From assembly GCA_963667075.1 (NCBI GenBank), contig OY762938.1, positions 2,046,001-2,110,000 of the forward strand: a DNA stretch of 64,000 nt, read 5' to 3'. A program made the translations under genes and the position numbers. The notes under the pieces were generated by a model. That model was not told the origin of the DNA. It saw only the letters and a program-made list of their open reading frames with translations, and did no database searches. Positions 41,905 to 49,974 of this stretch are shown here, piece by piece. The stretch comes from G963667075 sp963667075. GTDB lineage: Bacteria; Pseudomonadota; Alphaproteobacteria; Micavibrionales; Micavibrionaceae. How positions within the stretch are numbered: position 1 is the stretch's first letter; each line of letters starts with the position of its first letter.

Positions 41905-42249
41905 TCATAACGTCTCGCCTCTTTGTAACGCCACGTTTTTTTTACGCGTTATACCCATCCGCTTCAACGCTTTGGAAATGGTTGATGGATGAACCCCAAA
42001 ATGATCCGCAAGCTCAATCAGCCGCGCATCATCCCGCGCCTTGATCTCTTGCCTTAAAGCTTCCTCACAGACAAGACGATTGCCCCGCGGACCCGGACGA
42101 CCCGCGCAGGTCTGGCCACGTTTCGTCTCTCGAAGCCAACGGTGAAGCGTTTGACGGTGAACGCCAAACAACGCCGATACTTCGCTGATCTTCTTGCCTG
42201 ATGAAATAAGCTTAAGCGCTCGATCGCGCATGTCTGATGAATAACTCAT
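41905..42249 (-). CDS. IS630-family transposase, DNA-binding part (ORF A), copy 1
   Basis: 114 aa with two helix-turn-helix segments: KKISEVSALFGVHRQTLHRWLRET (about 18-41) and ARLIELADHFGVHPSTISKALKRMG (about 75-99), linked by a GRPGPRG hinge. Starts MSYSSDMRDRALKLI, typical of the IS630 group. In-frame it ends KKNVALQRGETL soon after the A8 run. Shift of +1 (or loss of one A) at the run gives KKTWRYKEARRYEK and the catalytic part. Confidence 0.9.
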   Translation of the reverse strand: MSYSSDMRDRALKLISSGKKISEVSALFGVHRQTLHRWLRETKRGQTCAGRPGPRGNRLVCEEALRQEIKARDDARLIELADHFGVHPSTISKALKRMGITRKKNVALQRGETL

Positions 42250-42626
42250 ACTTCATCTTAACATAGCTCATTATTTGTTCAAAGGACTATAGATATCGGA
42301 GCTTGCCTTGGTCCGAAGAGCAAGGAGATTTTTTGCTATGAAATTTACTTTATCAGTGTTCTTTCTACGGATGAGGTTATCAAAAAGAGGGGCTTCGTAA
42401 CAAAGATTCTCTGAAAGGCCGTTTTCATCTCCTTTTCTCAAAAGTTTTGAAAAGTCTAAAAAGAAGGCCTGCATTTCTCTAGAATTTTGTGATTCTACAA
42501 TATGAGCTATTTTGAGTTCAATTTGCCATGGAAGGCAGAAATGCTTGTTATCCATTATGTTGACGCTTTCTTTCTTATTTTTCTATGAGCGTGCAATATA
42601 GAAAACAATTTAAAGTTATGTCAACA

Positions 42627-43583
42627 CTAAAAAACAGCGTTGTAGAGATAGCCTACGATGATAAAGGCGCAGAACATGAACACGGAAAAATAGATTAAAA
42701 GGCGGGGCTTTAACACTTTTCTTAAGATAATCATTTCCGGCAAGGATATCGCCACGACGCTCATCATCATGGCAAGGACCGTGCCTATGGGCACGCCTTT
42801 GCCGAGCAGGGCCTCTGCGATAGGGATCACGCCTGTGGCACTTGAATAGAGCGGTATCCCTAAAAAGACGGCGATAGGGACAGAAAACATATTGTCGGCA
42901 CTGGCATATTTTGCAAAGAATTCTTCTGGGACATAGCCATGTAAATAGGCTCCAACACCAATGCCAAGAATGACATAGACCCATATTTTATCCAGAATAT
43001 CTTTCGTGTAGCCGAAGGCATAGTGCACACGTTCTTTGAAACTGGTTATGGCTTTTTCCTGATTTTCAGACTCGCCTGATCGCATGTCCGAGACATAACT
43101 TTCGATATATTTTTCAAAGCCCAGCTTTTCCATCAATAGGCCGCCAATGATCCCTATGGCCATGCCAGTGGCAATATAAACAAAGGCGAGTTGCCAGCCA
43201 ACTACCGAGGCAAATACAATAAGAGCCACTTCGTTAATCATGGGGGAGGTGATAAGAAAAGCCATGGTCACGCCAAACGGAATCCCGGCCTCCACAAAGC
43301 CGATAAAAAGAGGGATAGAAGAACACGAGCAAAAAGGCGTGATAGAACCTAGTATAACAGCCAGAATATAGGCAATAAATTTAGGCTTTCCTTCCAGATA
43401 ATCTCGCACTTTGGCCGAGTCCAGATGTGATCTGAAAAAGGAGACAAGCGTCATAATGAAAATAATCAAAAAGAAAATTTTCGTAACATCTTCAATAAAG
43501 AAATGTACCGCCTCACCAGCGTGTGTGTCGGAGTCGAAGCCAAGAAGCTGGTAGGTGATTATATCAGAAAGCCATTTAAACAT
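42627..43583 (-). CDS. PF03773/ArsP_1-type permease
   Basis: 318-aa inner-membrane protein with about eight transmembrane segments. The signature SITPFCSCSSIPLFIGFVEAGIP (about 88-110), with its CxC pair, and AFLITSPMINEVAL identify the permease family that includes ArsP and other DUF318 proteins. Substrate cannot be told; members export organoarsenicals or metals. No arsR or metal regulator is nearby. It lies 17 bp downstream of the transglutaminase-like gene on the same strand, so the two are probably cotranscribed with trmB. Confidence 0.88.
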   Translation of the reverse strand: MFKWLSDIITYQLLGFDSDTHAGEAVHFFIEDVTKIFFLIIFIMTLVSFFRSHLDSAKVRDYLEGKPKFIAYILAVILGSITPFCSCSSIPLFIGFVEAGIPFGVTMAFLITSPMINEVALIVFASVVGWQLAFVYIATGMAIGIIGGLLMEKLGFEKYIESYVSDMRSGESENQEKAITSFKERVHYAFGYTKDILDKIWVYVILGIGVGAYLHGYVPEEFFAKYASADNMFSVPIAVFLGIPLYSSATGVIPIAEALLGKGVPIGTVLAMMMSVVAISLPEMIILRKVLKPRLLIYFSVFMFCAFIIVGYLYNAVF

Positions 43584-43600
43584 AGTAGTTAGAGTATCCT

Positions 43601-44416
43601 TTATTCTCTAATGCTTCTATCGTAAAAAATTATGTCCTGTCGGCAATATTTTTTATAGCGTTCGCAAAAAGTCATTTCCTGTCCATTGATGTTCCATGAC
43701 GAATCAAAAGGAAAACGTTCCAGATTAACGTATAAGGGGCGGTTGTTATTTACATGGTCTTTTATAGCCGCGATTCCCAGAAATTTTTTGATGTCCTCAA
43801 TATCTTGCCCTTCACGGGTTGATAAAGCCCATCCGCATTCTCCATTGGTGTGACATGGTTCATATACGCTAAAATTGTATTTGATAAGGTCTTCTATGCC
43901 TAAACGTTTATGATCTTTTTTCATACGCCAGAAAACATTATATTGGGGATCGTGCGCTTCCCATTTGCCGGTTTTCGGGTTTAATACGTCGGAGAAGGCA
44001 TGGCCTGCGTAGGTTCTATCATGCCGGAAAACGCTTACGGACCGGACAGAGTGGCCAAGAGAAAACAGGATATTTTCAAAAATGCCGGATCGGCTGGAGC
44101 ATTCGAGCGGGACCCTTTTTGTTGTTTTGCCTTGGGCATGCTCTCTTATTTTCTGTGCGATAATTTTGTGATTTCCCCAGATCTCGCGAAAATCAGAGTC
44201 GATACTAAGGCGGGTATGTTCAAAAACAAAAGAACGCACTTTGTCTGTCTTTGTCTGAAAAGTGTCTTCGTCCGAGATCCCTATAAGTGGAATAAGCGTG
44301 GCGTAGGCCTTGTATTTTGCCTGCTTTTTCGTCTGATCCTGATAATGCTTCCCACCCAGCCCGAGAGCGATGAGCAAGATCAACAGGAAAAGGATGTATG
44401 CGTTTTTTTTTGTCAT
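43601..44416 (-). CDS. Membrane-anchored transglutaminase-like protein
   Basis: 271 aa. N-terminal signal anchor AYILFLLILLIALGLGG (6-22), then a periplasmic part. A cysteine-protease/transglutaminase-like triad is suggested: Cys106 in PLECSSRSGIFENIL, His139 in TYAGHAFSDVLNPKTG and Asp156 in WEAHDPQYNVFW, with the order and spacing of that superfamily. More Cys follow (EPCHTNGECGW; FCERYKKYCRQ). Start ATG overlaps the trmB stop by ATGA. Substrate unknown. Confidence 0.72.
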   Translation of the reverse strand: MTKKNAYILFLLILLIALGLGGKHYQDQTKKQAKYKAYATLIPLIGISDEDTFQTKTDKVRSFVFEHTRLSIDSDFREIWGNHKIIAQKIREHAQGKTTKRVPLECSSRSGIFENILFSLGHSVRSVSVFRHDRTYAGHAFSDVLNPKTGKWEAHDPQYNVFWRMKKDHKRLGIEDLIKYNFSVYEPCHTNGECGWALSTREGQDIEDIKKFLGIAAIKDHVNNNRPLYVNLERFPFDSSWNINGQEMTFCERYKKYCRQDIIFYDRSIRE

Positions 44417-45144
44417 TTGTTTTTTTGTTCTGAGGGGGACGCACGACGCTTGAAAATCAGATAGCTCTGCTGCCGTCCTGCTTCTTTGCCTTTTTCTTCG
44501 TAACGTGTAGCCGGCCAGTCTTTTGGTGGGGTCCGCCAGTCATCTGCTTTTTCCGCCTGCCATTCGAAATCATCATTCAGAAAGGTTTTTGTGAGCATCC
44601 ATTCGGCAAGATCATCGACATCGGTTGTCATGACCAGCGTGCCACCGGGTTTAAGAAGGCGCGCGTAGAGCTTTAAATTATCTTCATTGACGATGCGGCG
44701 TTTGTGGTGGCGCGTTTTAGGCCAGGGGTCCGGGTTTAAAATATAAATACCGTCCAGAGAATAGGGGGTAAACGATTTTAAAAGCTCAAGCGCATCATCC
44801 ATATGAACGCGAATATTATCATGTGGCAGATCTTTTATGGATTTCAGGAAGGCCGACATGCCGTTAATAAAAGGTTCTGCTCCGATAAAACCGTTGTCAG
44901 GCTGAGACTCCATCATGGCTTTGAGGTGTTCGCCATTACCAAAGCCAATTTCAAACCAGATTTCTTTAACGGCTGATTGAAAGAGAGAGGCGGGCGCAAT
45001 ATCAGCGTTCTTTGTGATTCGCTCGGGTGCAATCGAAAGCACTGGTAACAGGTCTTCCAGTGCCTTTTGTCTTTCAGAATTCAAAGGGCGCCCTAATCGG
45101 CGCCCATAGACTTTTTTTATTTTTTTATCGTTGTTCTCAGACAA
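44413..45144 (-). CDS. trmB: tRNA (guanine-N7-)-methyltransferase TrmB
   Basis: SAM-dependent methylation of tRNA G46. 243 aa. SAM motif WFEIGFGNGEHL (about 66-77), DGIYILNPDPWPKTRHHKRRIV (about 135-156) with the diagnostic PDPWPK..H..RR, and a C-terminal RYEEKGKEAGR. Directly downstream of metK (21-bp gap), which makes the SAM it uses. The stop overlaps the next gene's ATG. Confidence 0.95.
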   Translation of the reverse strand: MSENNDKKIKKVYGRRLGRPLNSERQKALEDLLPVLSIAPERITKNADIAPASLFQSAVKEIWFEIGFGNGEHLKAMMESQPDNGFIGAEPFINGMSAFLKSIKDLPHDNIRVHMDDALELLKSFTPYSLDGIYILNPDPWPKTRHHKRRIVNEDNLKLYARLLKPGGTLVMTTDVDDLAEWMLTKTFLNDDFEWQAEKADDWRTPPKDWPATRYEEKGKEAGRQQSYLIFKRRASPSEQKNK

Positions 45145-45165
45145 AAATTTTATCCTTAAGAGAGG

Positions 45166-46401
45166 TTAACCAAGAAGCTGGTGCAACGCTTTTACGAGGT
45201 CCGTTTTTTCCCAAGAGAAAGAACCATCATCGCTTGGCTTGCGGCCAAAGTGACCATAGGCGGCTGTTTTTGCGTAAATGGGCCTGTTTAAGGCAAGGTG
45301 CTCACGAATGCCGCGTGGCGTCAGATCCATTGTTTTCTGAACAGCCTGAACAAGCGCGGCTTCTGGCACTGTGCCAGTACCCATCGTGTTTATATAAACG
45401 GACAGAGGGTGCGCTACGCCAATGGCATAGGCAAGCTGAATGGTGCAACGTTCGGCATAACCGGCGGCTACGATGTTTTTTGCCAGATAACGCGCGGCAT
45501 AGGCGGCTGAGCGATCAACTTTTGACGGATCTTTACCGGAAAAAGCGCCGCCACCATGCGGGGCTGAGCCACCATAGGTGTCTACAACAATTTTGCGGCC
45601 TGTCAGGCCTGTATCACCATCGGGGCCGCCGATAACAAAGCGGCCTGTCGGGTTTACGAAAAAGTCTTCCTCAGCACACATCCAGCTCTCATCGGGCAGG
45701 ACGCTTAAAATATAAGGACGAACGATTTCACGAATCTCTTCCTGTGAGATGTCGGCGGTGTGCTGTGTTGATACGACAATAGAGGTCGCCCGGATAGGCT
45801 TGTTGTCTTTGTATTCAAGCGAGAATTGTGCTTTCGAATCGGGCAGAATGTTTGGTAATTTTCCGGCGTGCCGGTCTTTGGCCAGTGTTCTTAGAACCGT
45901 ATGGGAATAGTGAAGCGGTGCGGGCATTAACGCATCAGTTTCAGAGCAGGCATAGCCGAACATAATACCCTGATCTCCTGCGCCTTCTTCCTCTTTGTTC
46001 CCTTCGTCAACGCCTATAGCAATATCGGCAGACTGGTTGTGGACGCGTACGTCAATATCGGCGGTTTTCCAGTGAAATCCGTTTTGCTCGTATCCAATAT
46101 CCCTGATGGCATCGCGCGCAATGTTTTCCAGTACGTCTTTTGTTATACTGTCCGGGCCGCGGGTCTCTCCCATGATGGCTACAAAGTTCGTTGTAACGGC
46201 TGTTTCAATGGCGACGTGAGCCGTTGGATCCAGAGAAAGGTATTTGTCCAGTATAGCATCAGATATACGGTCACATACCTTGTCGGGATGGCCCTCCGAT
46301 ACGGATTCACTTGTGAAAATGTAGTCTCGTAAAGCGGTGGCTGTCTCTGTCATGGCGTTCTCTAAGGTCTCTGACGGTTTCTTAAGGGCGGCATTCTGCA
46401 T
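45166..46401 (-). CDS. metK: S-adenosylmethionine synthetase MetK
   Basis: Makes SAM from methionine and ATP. 411 aa from ATG 46401, supported by AAAGGATG upstream; ATG 46353 (just before the conserved YIFTSESVSEGHPDKVCD) is the alternative. Motifs: SEGHPDKVCDRISDA, AGDQGIMFGYA, KIVVDTYGGSAPHGGGAFSGKDPSKVDRSAAY (given as residues about 265-300). The 125-bp leader was inspected for SAM riboswitches; none was recognised. Followed by trmB. Confidence 0.95.
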   Translation of the reverse strand: MQNAALKKPSETLENAMTETATALRDYIFTSESVSEGHPDKVCDRISDAILDKYLSLDPTAHVAIETAVTTNFVAIMGETRGPDSITKDVLENIARDAIRDIGYEQNGFHWKTADIDVRVHNQSADIAIGVDEGNKEEEGAGDQGIMFGYACSETDALMPAPLHYSHTVLRTLAKDRHAGKLPNILPDSKAQFSLEYKDNKPIRATSIVVSTQHTADISQEEIREIVRPYILSVLPDESWMCAEEDFFVNPTGRFVIGGPDGDTGLTGRKIVVDTYGGSAPHGGGAFSGKDPSKVDRSAAYAARYLAKNIVAAGYAERCTIQLAYAIGVAHPLSVYINTMGTGTVPEAALVQAVQKTMDLTPRGIREHLALNRPIYAKTAAYGHFGRKPSDDGSFSWEKTDLVKALHQLLG

Positions 46402-46513
46402 ATTACATCCTTTGTGAAAAAGGTTAAAGGTCTCCCACTCTGTCTCTCAATTCTAAAAAATCAGAGGGAAAGATTAAAGATTCAGAAAGCCTATAAAGAA
46501 AGCCGGGGCAGAT

Positions 46514-46538
46514 CAAGCCTCTTTTTTTAAGAGGCTTG
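46514..46538 (-). terminator. Hairpin at the 3' end of the XRE gene
   Basis: Perfect 10-bp stem CAAGCCTCTT / AAGAGGCTTG with a 5-nt loop that overlaps the XRE stop codon. No T-tract follows on the minus strand, so it may act as an attenuator or processing site before metK rather than a full terminator. Confidence 0.45.
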
Positions 46539-46970
46539 AATGTTTTTCGCCGTTTGTTTGAGCATCTTAAGGAATGAGCGTCTTAGCGTTTCATCCGGGA
46601 TAGAATAATAAGTTCTGATTAAGTTAATCGTTTCCCGGCTTTTCATGAGGTCTGTATTTTCTGTCGCGTCTTCGCTGCCGTCAAATGATTCTTGAGAATC
46701 CTCAGCAAAACCGGAAACAGCCCGTTCACCCGGTGTGTCACTATAACCTTCAAAAAACACAGAAACCGGCGTTTCCAAGACTTTTGAAAATTGATAGAGC
46801 CTGCTGGCACTTACTCTGTTCCGTCCCATCTCATACTTTTGGATTTGCTGGAACGTTAGCCCAATAGAATCCGCTAGTCTCTCTTGCGTAAAGCCAGCAA
46901 GTTTTCTTCTTTGTCTTAGTACTTCTCCAACATGCACATCCACAGGATGGGGAGATCTTGAATTTGTCAT
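46527..46970 (-). CDS. XRE-family transcriptional regulator
   Basis: 147 aa from ATG 46970 (AGGAG 10 bp upstream). Cro/CI helix-turn-helix at about 14-68: VGEVLRQRRKLAGFTQERLADSIGLTFQQIQKYE and RVSASRLYQFSKVLETPV. An acidic linker and a C-terminal helix ETLRRSFLKMLKQTAKN follow. The same type of regulator precedes metK in many alphaproteobacteria. It lies between lnt and metK on the minus strand, with a 96-bp AT-rich gap from lnt. Target genes unknown. Confidence 0.85.
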   Translation of the reverse strand: MTNSRSPHPVDVHVGEVLRQRRKLAGFTQERLADSIGLTFQQIQKYEMGRNRVSASRLYQFSKVLETPVSVFFEGYSDTPGERAVSGFAEDSQESFDGSEDATENTDLMKSRETINLIRTYYSIPDETLRRSFLKMLKQTAKNIQAS

Positions 46971-47086
46971 TTTATTTATACTCCTGAACATTTTTCAGAA
47001 CTTTGATTTGTTTTTGTACTATGATTACATGTGCATGCAATAAAATTTTTTTTCAACCATCCAAAGGTATATTTTTGAAAAAAAAA

Positions 47087-48652
47087 TTACAATTGACAAT
47101 AAAATTTTCTAAAAAGAGCACCTTTCTTTACACAAAAAAAGAAAATAAAGGCAATAAAAACAAAGAAAAACGTTTCTTTATTATTACGGTAGGGTGTTTT
47201 TTGTCCTAATCTTTTAGGAAGGGGGGCGTCGTCCACGAATTCTGTGTATGTTCTGGTCTTTAAAAAAAATTGCCCCATAGGATTGATTACGCCGGAAATC
47301 CCAGTGTTTGCTACACGAATGACCGGTACACCTTCTTCAATCGCTCTGAAAACGGCCATGTTCATATGCTGGTAAGGGCCTGCTGACTCGCCGTACCAGC
47401 CATCATTTGTAACATTAACAATAAAATCAGTGTCGCTTTTTGCGACATGACCCGGAAAAAGGATTTCGTAGCATATAAGAGGTGTAAATAGCGGAAAGGT
47501 CTCTCCGCCTGCTTGGCTTGTTGTGATCCCATTTCCCGGGATAAAGCCAGAAAATTGTACAATAGGGAGAAGTGGTATCCATTTTTTTAAGGGAATATAC
47601 TCTCCAAAGGGCACCAGATGGCTCTTGTTATAGGCCGACTCGATATCACCCTGTTCAGATATGACCACGAGACTGTTGAAGTAGAAGGTGTCATTATCCA
47701 TTTTTTTTCGTCTGAGCGCGCCGCTCAAGAGATAAGTGTTTCCCGGGATGGCTTTTAGAAAGGATGTTATTTCTTTTATAAAGGCCGGGTTTTCTAAAAA
47801 AAGATATGACATCGTTGTTTCTGGCCAAATGACGTAAGTGGTATTGGCTTCTGTCTCTGCTTTTTTTGACGAAAGGGCTATGGTTTTTCTAAAATTTGCC
47901 AGCATCTTGTGCCCATCCCATTTCTCATGCTGCGGAATATTGGGCTGTACAATACGTATGGTTAAACCGGGTTCATAGGCTGGTTCGTATGTGGACAGTC
48001 TGTGCAGGCCCCAGCCGAGATTGCAAATGAACGATAACGCGATGAGCAAGACGAGCATCACAGTCTTCTTTTTTCGCTCAAGAAACAGCAAAGCCGGTGC
48101 GGTGCACCACAAAAGACTAAAAAGAGTCAGAAAATAAATACCGCCAACGGACACAAGTTGAATGACGGGCAGGTAATGAAACCAGCTATAGCCGAAGAGA
48201 TTCCATGGGAAACCTGTGAAAAGATTCCCCCTGAGCCATCCACACAGTGCCAGAGAAACGCAAAAGAGCAAAAACTGTACAATAGTATCTTGATGGGCCG
48301 CTATTTTCTTGGTCGCATAAACGGCTAGCGCAGGAAAGAAAGACAGCATGAATGGCAGGCCTGTGACAGCCAGTGGCCATGCCCATTTATATTCATTCCC
48401 CTCGACCAGCAGGGCGTTGCCAATCCAGAAAAGACTGATGAGAAAATAACCAAAACCAAAGAACCAGCCGCTTAAGAAGGCGATCCCCGGTTTTTCGATC
48501 TTTGTAAACAGGACAAAGAAAAAAGATAATCCGATAATAAGGAAGAGCGGCGCAACAGGATTTAAGAAAGCAAAAGCTGTCGGCATGGAAAGAGCTGCCA
48601 GCATACCGGCGAGTAAGGAAAAAAAGGCGGGTTTAATGGTTGTGTGGTACAT
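47087..48652 (-). CDS. lnt: Apolipoprotein N-acyltransferase
   Basis: Adds the third acyl chain to outer-membrane lipoproteins. 521 aa. About seven N-terminal transmembrane segments (1-210), then a nitrilase-type domain: IWPETTMSYLF (Glu), YNKSHLVPFGEYIPLKKW (Lys), and FTPLICYEILFPG (catalytic Cys), closing NVTNDGWYGESAGPYQHM and RVANTGISGVINPMGQ. C-terminal hydrophobic segment present. Overlaps corC by 20 bp, so translation is coupled. Confidence 0.95.
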   Translation of the reverse strand: MYHTTIKPAFFSLLAGMLAALSMPTAFAFLNPVAPLFLIIGLSFFFVLFTKIEKPGIAFLSGWFFGFGYFLISLFWIGNALLVEGNEYKWAWPLAVTGLPFMLSFFPALAVYATKKIAAHQDTIVQFLLFCVSLALCGWLRGNLFTGFPWNLFGYSWFHYLPVIQLVSVGGIYFLTLFSLLWCTAPALLFLERKKKTVMLVLLIALSFICNLGWGLHRLSTYEPAYEPGLTIRIVQPNIPQHEKWDGHKMLANFRKTIALSSKKAETEANTTYVIWPETTMSYLFLENPAFIKEITSFLKAIPGNTYLLSGALRRKKMDNDTFYFNSLVVISEQGDIESAYNKSHLVPFGEYIPLKKWIPLLPIVQFSGFIPGNGITTSQAGGETFPLFTPLICYEILFPGHVAKSDTDFIVNVTNDGWYGESAGPYQHMNMAVFRAIEEGVPVIRVANTGISGVINPMGQFFLKTRTYTEFVDDAPLPKRLGQKTPYRNNKETFFFVFIAFIFFFCVKKGALFRKFYCQL

Positions 48653-49517
48653 TCCTGATTTTTACTCGCTTTATGCGTCTTGGGTCGGCATCCATAATTT
48701 CAAAGACAATCTGGCTGTTCTCGTGTTTGATGACTTCGCCTCGGGTTGGTACGCGGCCAGCAATGAAGAAAATCAGGCCGCCAAGCGTGTCTGTTTCTTC
48801 ACGTTCTTCTTCACTTAGAAATGTGCCATATTCTTTTTCAAAGGTCTCTATGTCGTAACGTGCGTCTGTTATGATCGAGCCGTCATCATTTTCCTTTAGG
48901 GTCAGCTCTTCTTCCGAGACGAATTCGTCCTCTATTTCTCCAAAAATGGTTTCGATCAGATCTCCAATGGTGACCATACCGTCAATACCGCCAAACTCAT
49001 CAACCACCAGAACCATATGTTTTTTGGTCTCTTTCATTTGAGAGAGAAGGTCCAGAACGGGCAAGGAAGGAGATACGACAGGCACGTCACGGATAAGACT
49101 TTTTATGTCGAGCTCTTCTGCGTCCTTGGCCAGACAGGCTAGAATATCCTTGATATGTATGGTGCCTAACACCTGATCGAGGTTTTCCTGATAAACCGGC
49201 AAACGGCTGAATTGTTTTTCAGAGAGCAACTCAAGCAGATCCTGTTTTGATGTTTGAAGATCAATCGCAATGATATCGGCGCGCGGCACCATAACATCGA
49301 GTACTGTTCGGTCCCGCAAGGTCAGAACATTTGAAATCAGGTCGCGCTCATGCGCCAAAAGTCCAGCCGGCTTGCCGTTACTGTCTTCTGCCAGTTCGTC
49401 AATATATTCCTCGATGGCCTCACGTACAGATGTATCCTGTTTTCCCTTTACGAGGTTTTTTATCCGGCAAAAGGAGAAAAGGCTTTCACGCGGGTCGTTA
49501 TTGTTATTGTCACTCAT
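48633..49517 (-). CDS. corC: CorC/TlyC-type CBS-domain protein
   Basis: 294-aa soluble protein: two CBS domains (RTVLDVMVPRADIIAIDLQTSKQDLLELL, about 70-98; and SPSLPVLDLLSQMKETKKHMVLVVDEFGGIDGMVTIGDLIETI, about 152-195) and a CorC_HlyC transporter-associated domain (DARYDIETFEKEYG; ETDTLGGLIF). Implicated in magnesium/cobalt efflux or ion homeostasis in relatives. It overlaps ybeY by 8 bp and lnt by 20 bp. Confidence 0.93.
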   Translation of the reverse strand: MSDNNNNDPRESLFSFCRIKNLVKGKQDTSVREAIEEYIDELAEDSNGKPAGLLAHERDLISNVLTLRDRTVLDVMVPRADIIAIDLQTSKQDLLELLSEKQFSRLPVYQENLDQVLGTIHIKDILACLAKDAEELDIKSLIRDVPVVSPSLPVLDLLSQMKETKKHMVLVVDEFGGIDGMVTIGDLIETIFGEIEDEFVSEEELTLKENDDGSIITDARYDIETFEKEYGTFLSEEEREETDTLGGLIFFIAGRVPTRGEVIKHENSQIVFEIMDADPRRIKRVKIRNVPHNH

Positions 49518-49974
49518 AAGGATTGTTTAGCCCCATTTTTGAGAGAATGTCAATTTCAAGCTGTTCCATTTCTTCTGCCTGACGGTCATCCTCGTGGTCG
49601 TAGCCCATAAGATGAAGTGTGCCATGCACAAGCAGATGTGTAAAATGATCTTCCGGTTTTTTGTTTTGTTCCAGAGCTTCGCGTTCAATTGTTTCAAAAG
49701 CGAGGACAATATCACCCAGATGAGAAGAAAAAGGTGAGGGTGTGTCACTGTCCTGTGGAAAAGACAGGACGTTTGTCGGGGAGTCTTTTCCTCGCCAGTT
49801 TTTATTCAAGCGTTGAATATCCTCGTCATTTGTCAGCGTGATACTGATTTCCAGATTTCTGGTGTCTGCCGCAAGATAATCAAGTGCGCCAAGGATTATT
49901 TTTTCTATGTTGCTCTGTGCGCTTTTAATCCGGTCATGCCAGCGCGGGTCTTCGGTTTGGATATCAATTTGCAT
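49510..49974 (-). CDS. ybeY: Endoribonuclease YbeY
   Basis: Metal-dependent RNase for 16S rRNA 3'-end maturation and rRNA quality control. 154 aa. Zinc motif HLLVHGTLHLMGYDHEDD (H..H.....H, about 118-135) and the strand NKNWRGKDSPTNVLSFP. Overlaps phoH by 11 bp, in the conserved phoH-ybeY order. Confidence 0.96.
   Translation of the reverse strand: MQIDIQTEDPRWHDRIKSAQSNIEKIILGALDYLAADTRNLEISITLTNDEDIQRLNKNWRGKDSPTNVLSFPQDSDTPSPFSSHLGDIVLAFETIEREALEQNKKPEDHFTHLLVHGTLHLMGYDHEDDRQAEEMEQLEIDILSKMGLNNPYE

Larger units (their letters stand above)
41388..42289 (-). mobile_element. IS630-family insertion sequence, copy 1 (902 bp)
   Basis: Ends TAGTCATTTGAATAA and, inverted, TAGTCCTTTGAACAA form imperfect terminal inverted repeats. 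It is flanked by TA at 41386-41387 and 42290-42291, the TA target duplication typical of IS630/Tc1-mariner. Two ORFs encode the transposase in different frames. Same length as copy 2 at 59090-59991, and the encoded ORFs are identical. It disrupts tandem paralogue 3. Confidence 0.93.
40920..42555 (-). pseudogene. Tandem paralogue 3, interrupted by IS630 copy 1
   Basis: The 5' part (42555 to about 42290, starting MDNKHFCLPWQIELK) breaks in SSDIY at the IS end. The 3' part continues NIIEEKAKEILANYKGEGK...ILSNMRKFLLPKEKELFDNFL and ends LERLPESHKMK at 40920. Removing the 902-bp element and one TA gives an uninterrupted frame of about 243 codons that aligns with both paralogues (ADIYDIVEEKAKDVLAN). 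The N-terminus is about 35 residues shorter than in the others. The insertion looks recent because no other lesion is visible in either half. Confidence 0.88.

Noticed and set aside
41388..42289. Frame break in the transposase as a sequencing error
   Set aside because: The same A8 run and break occur in both IS copies at separate loci.
46402..46526. Possible SAM or SAH riboswitch upstream of metK
   Set aside because: No recognisable SAM-I, SAM-II or SAM/SAH core sequences; only a hairpin overlapping the XRE stop was seen.
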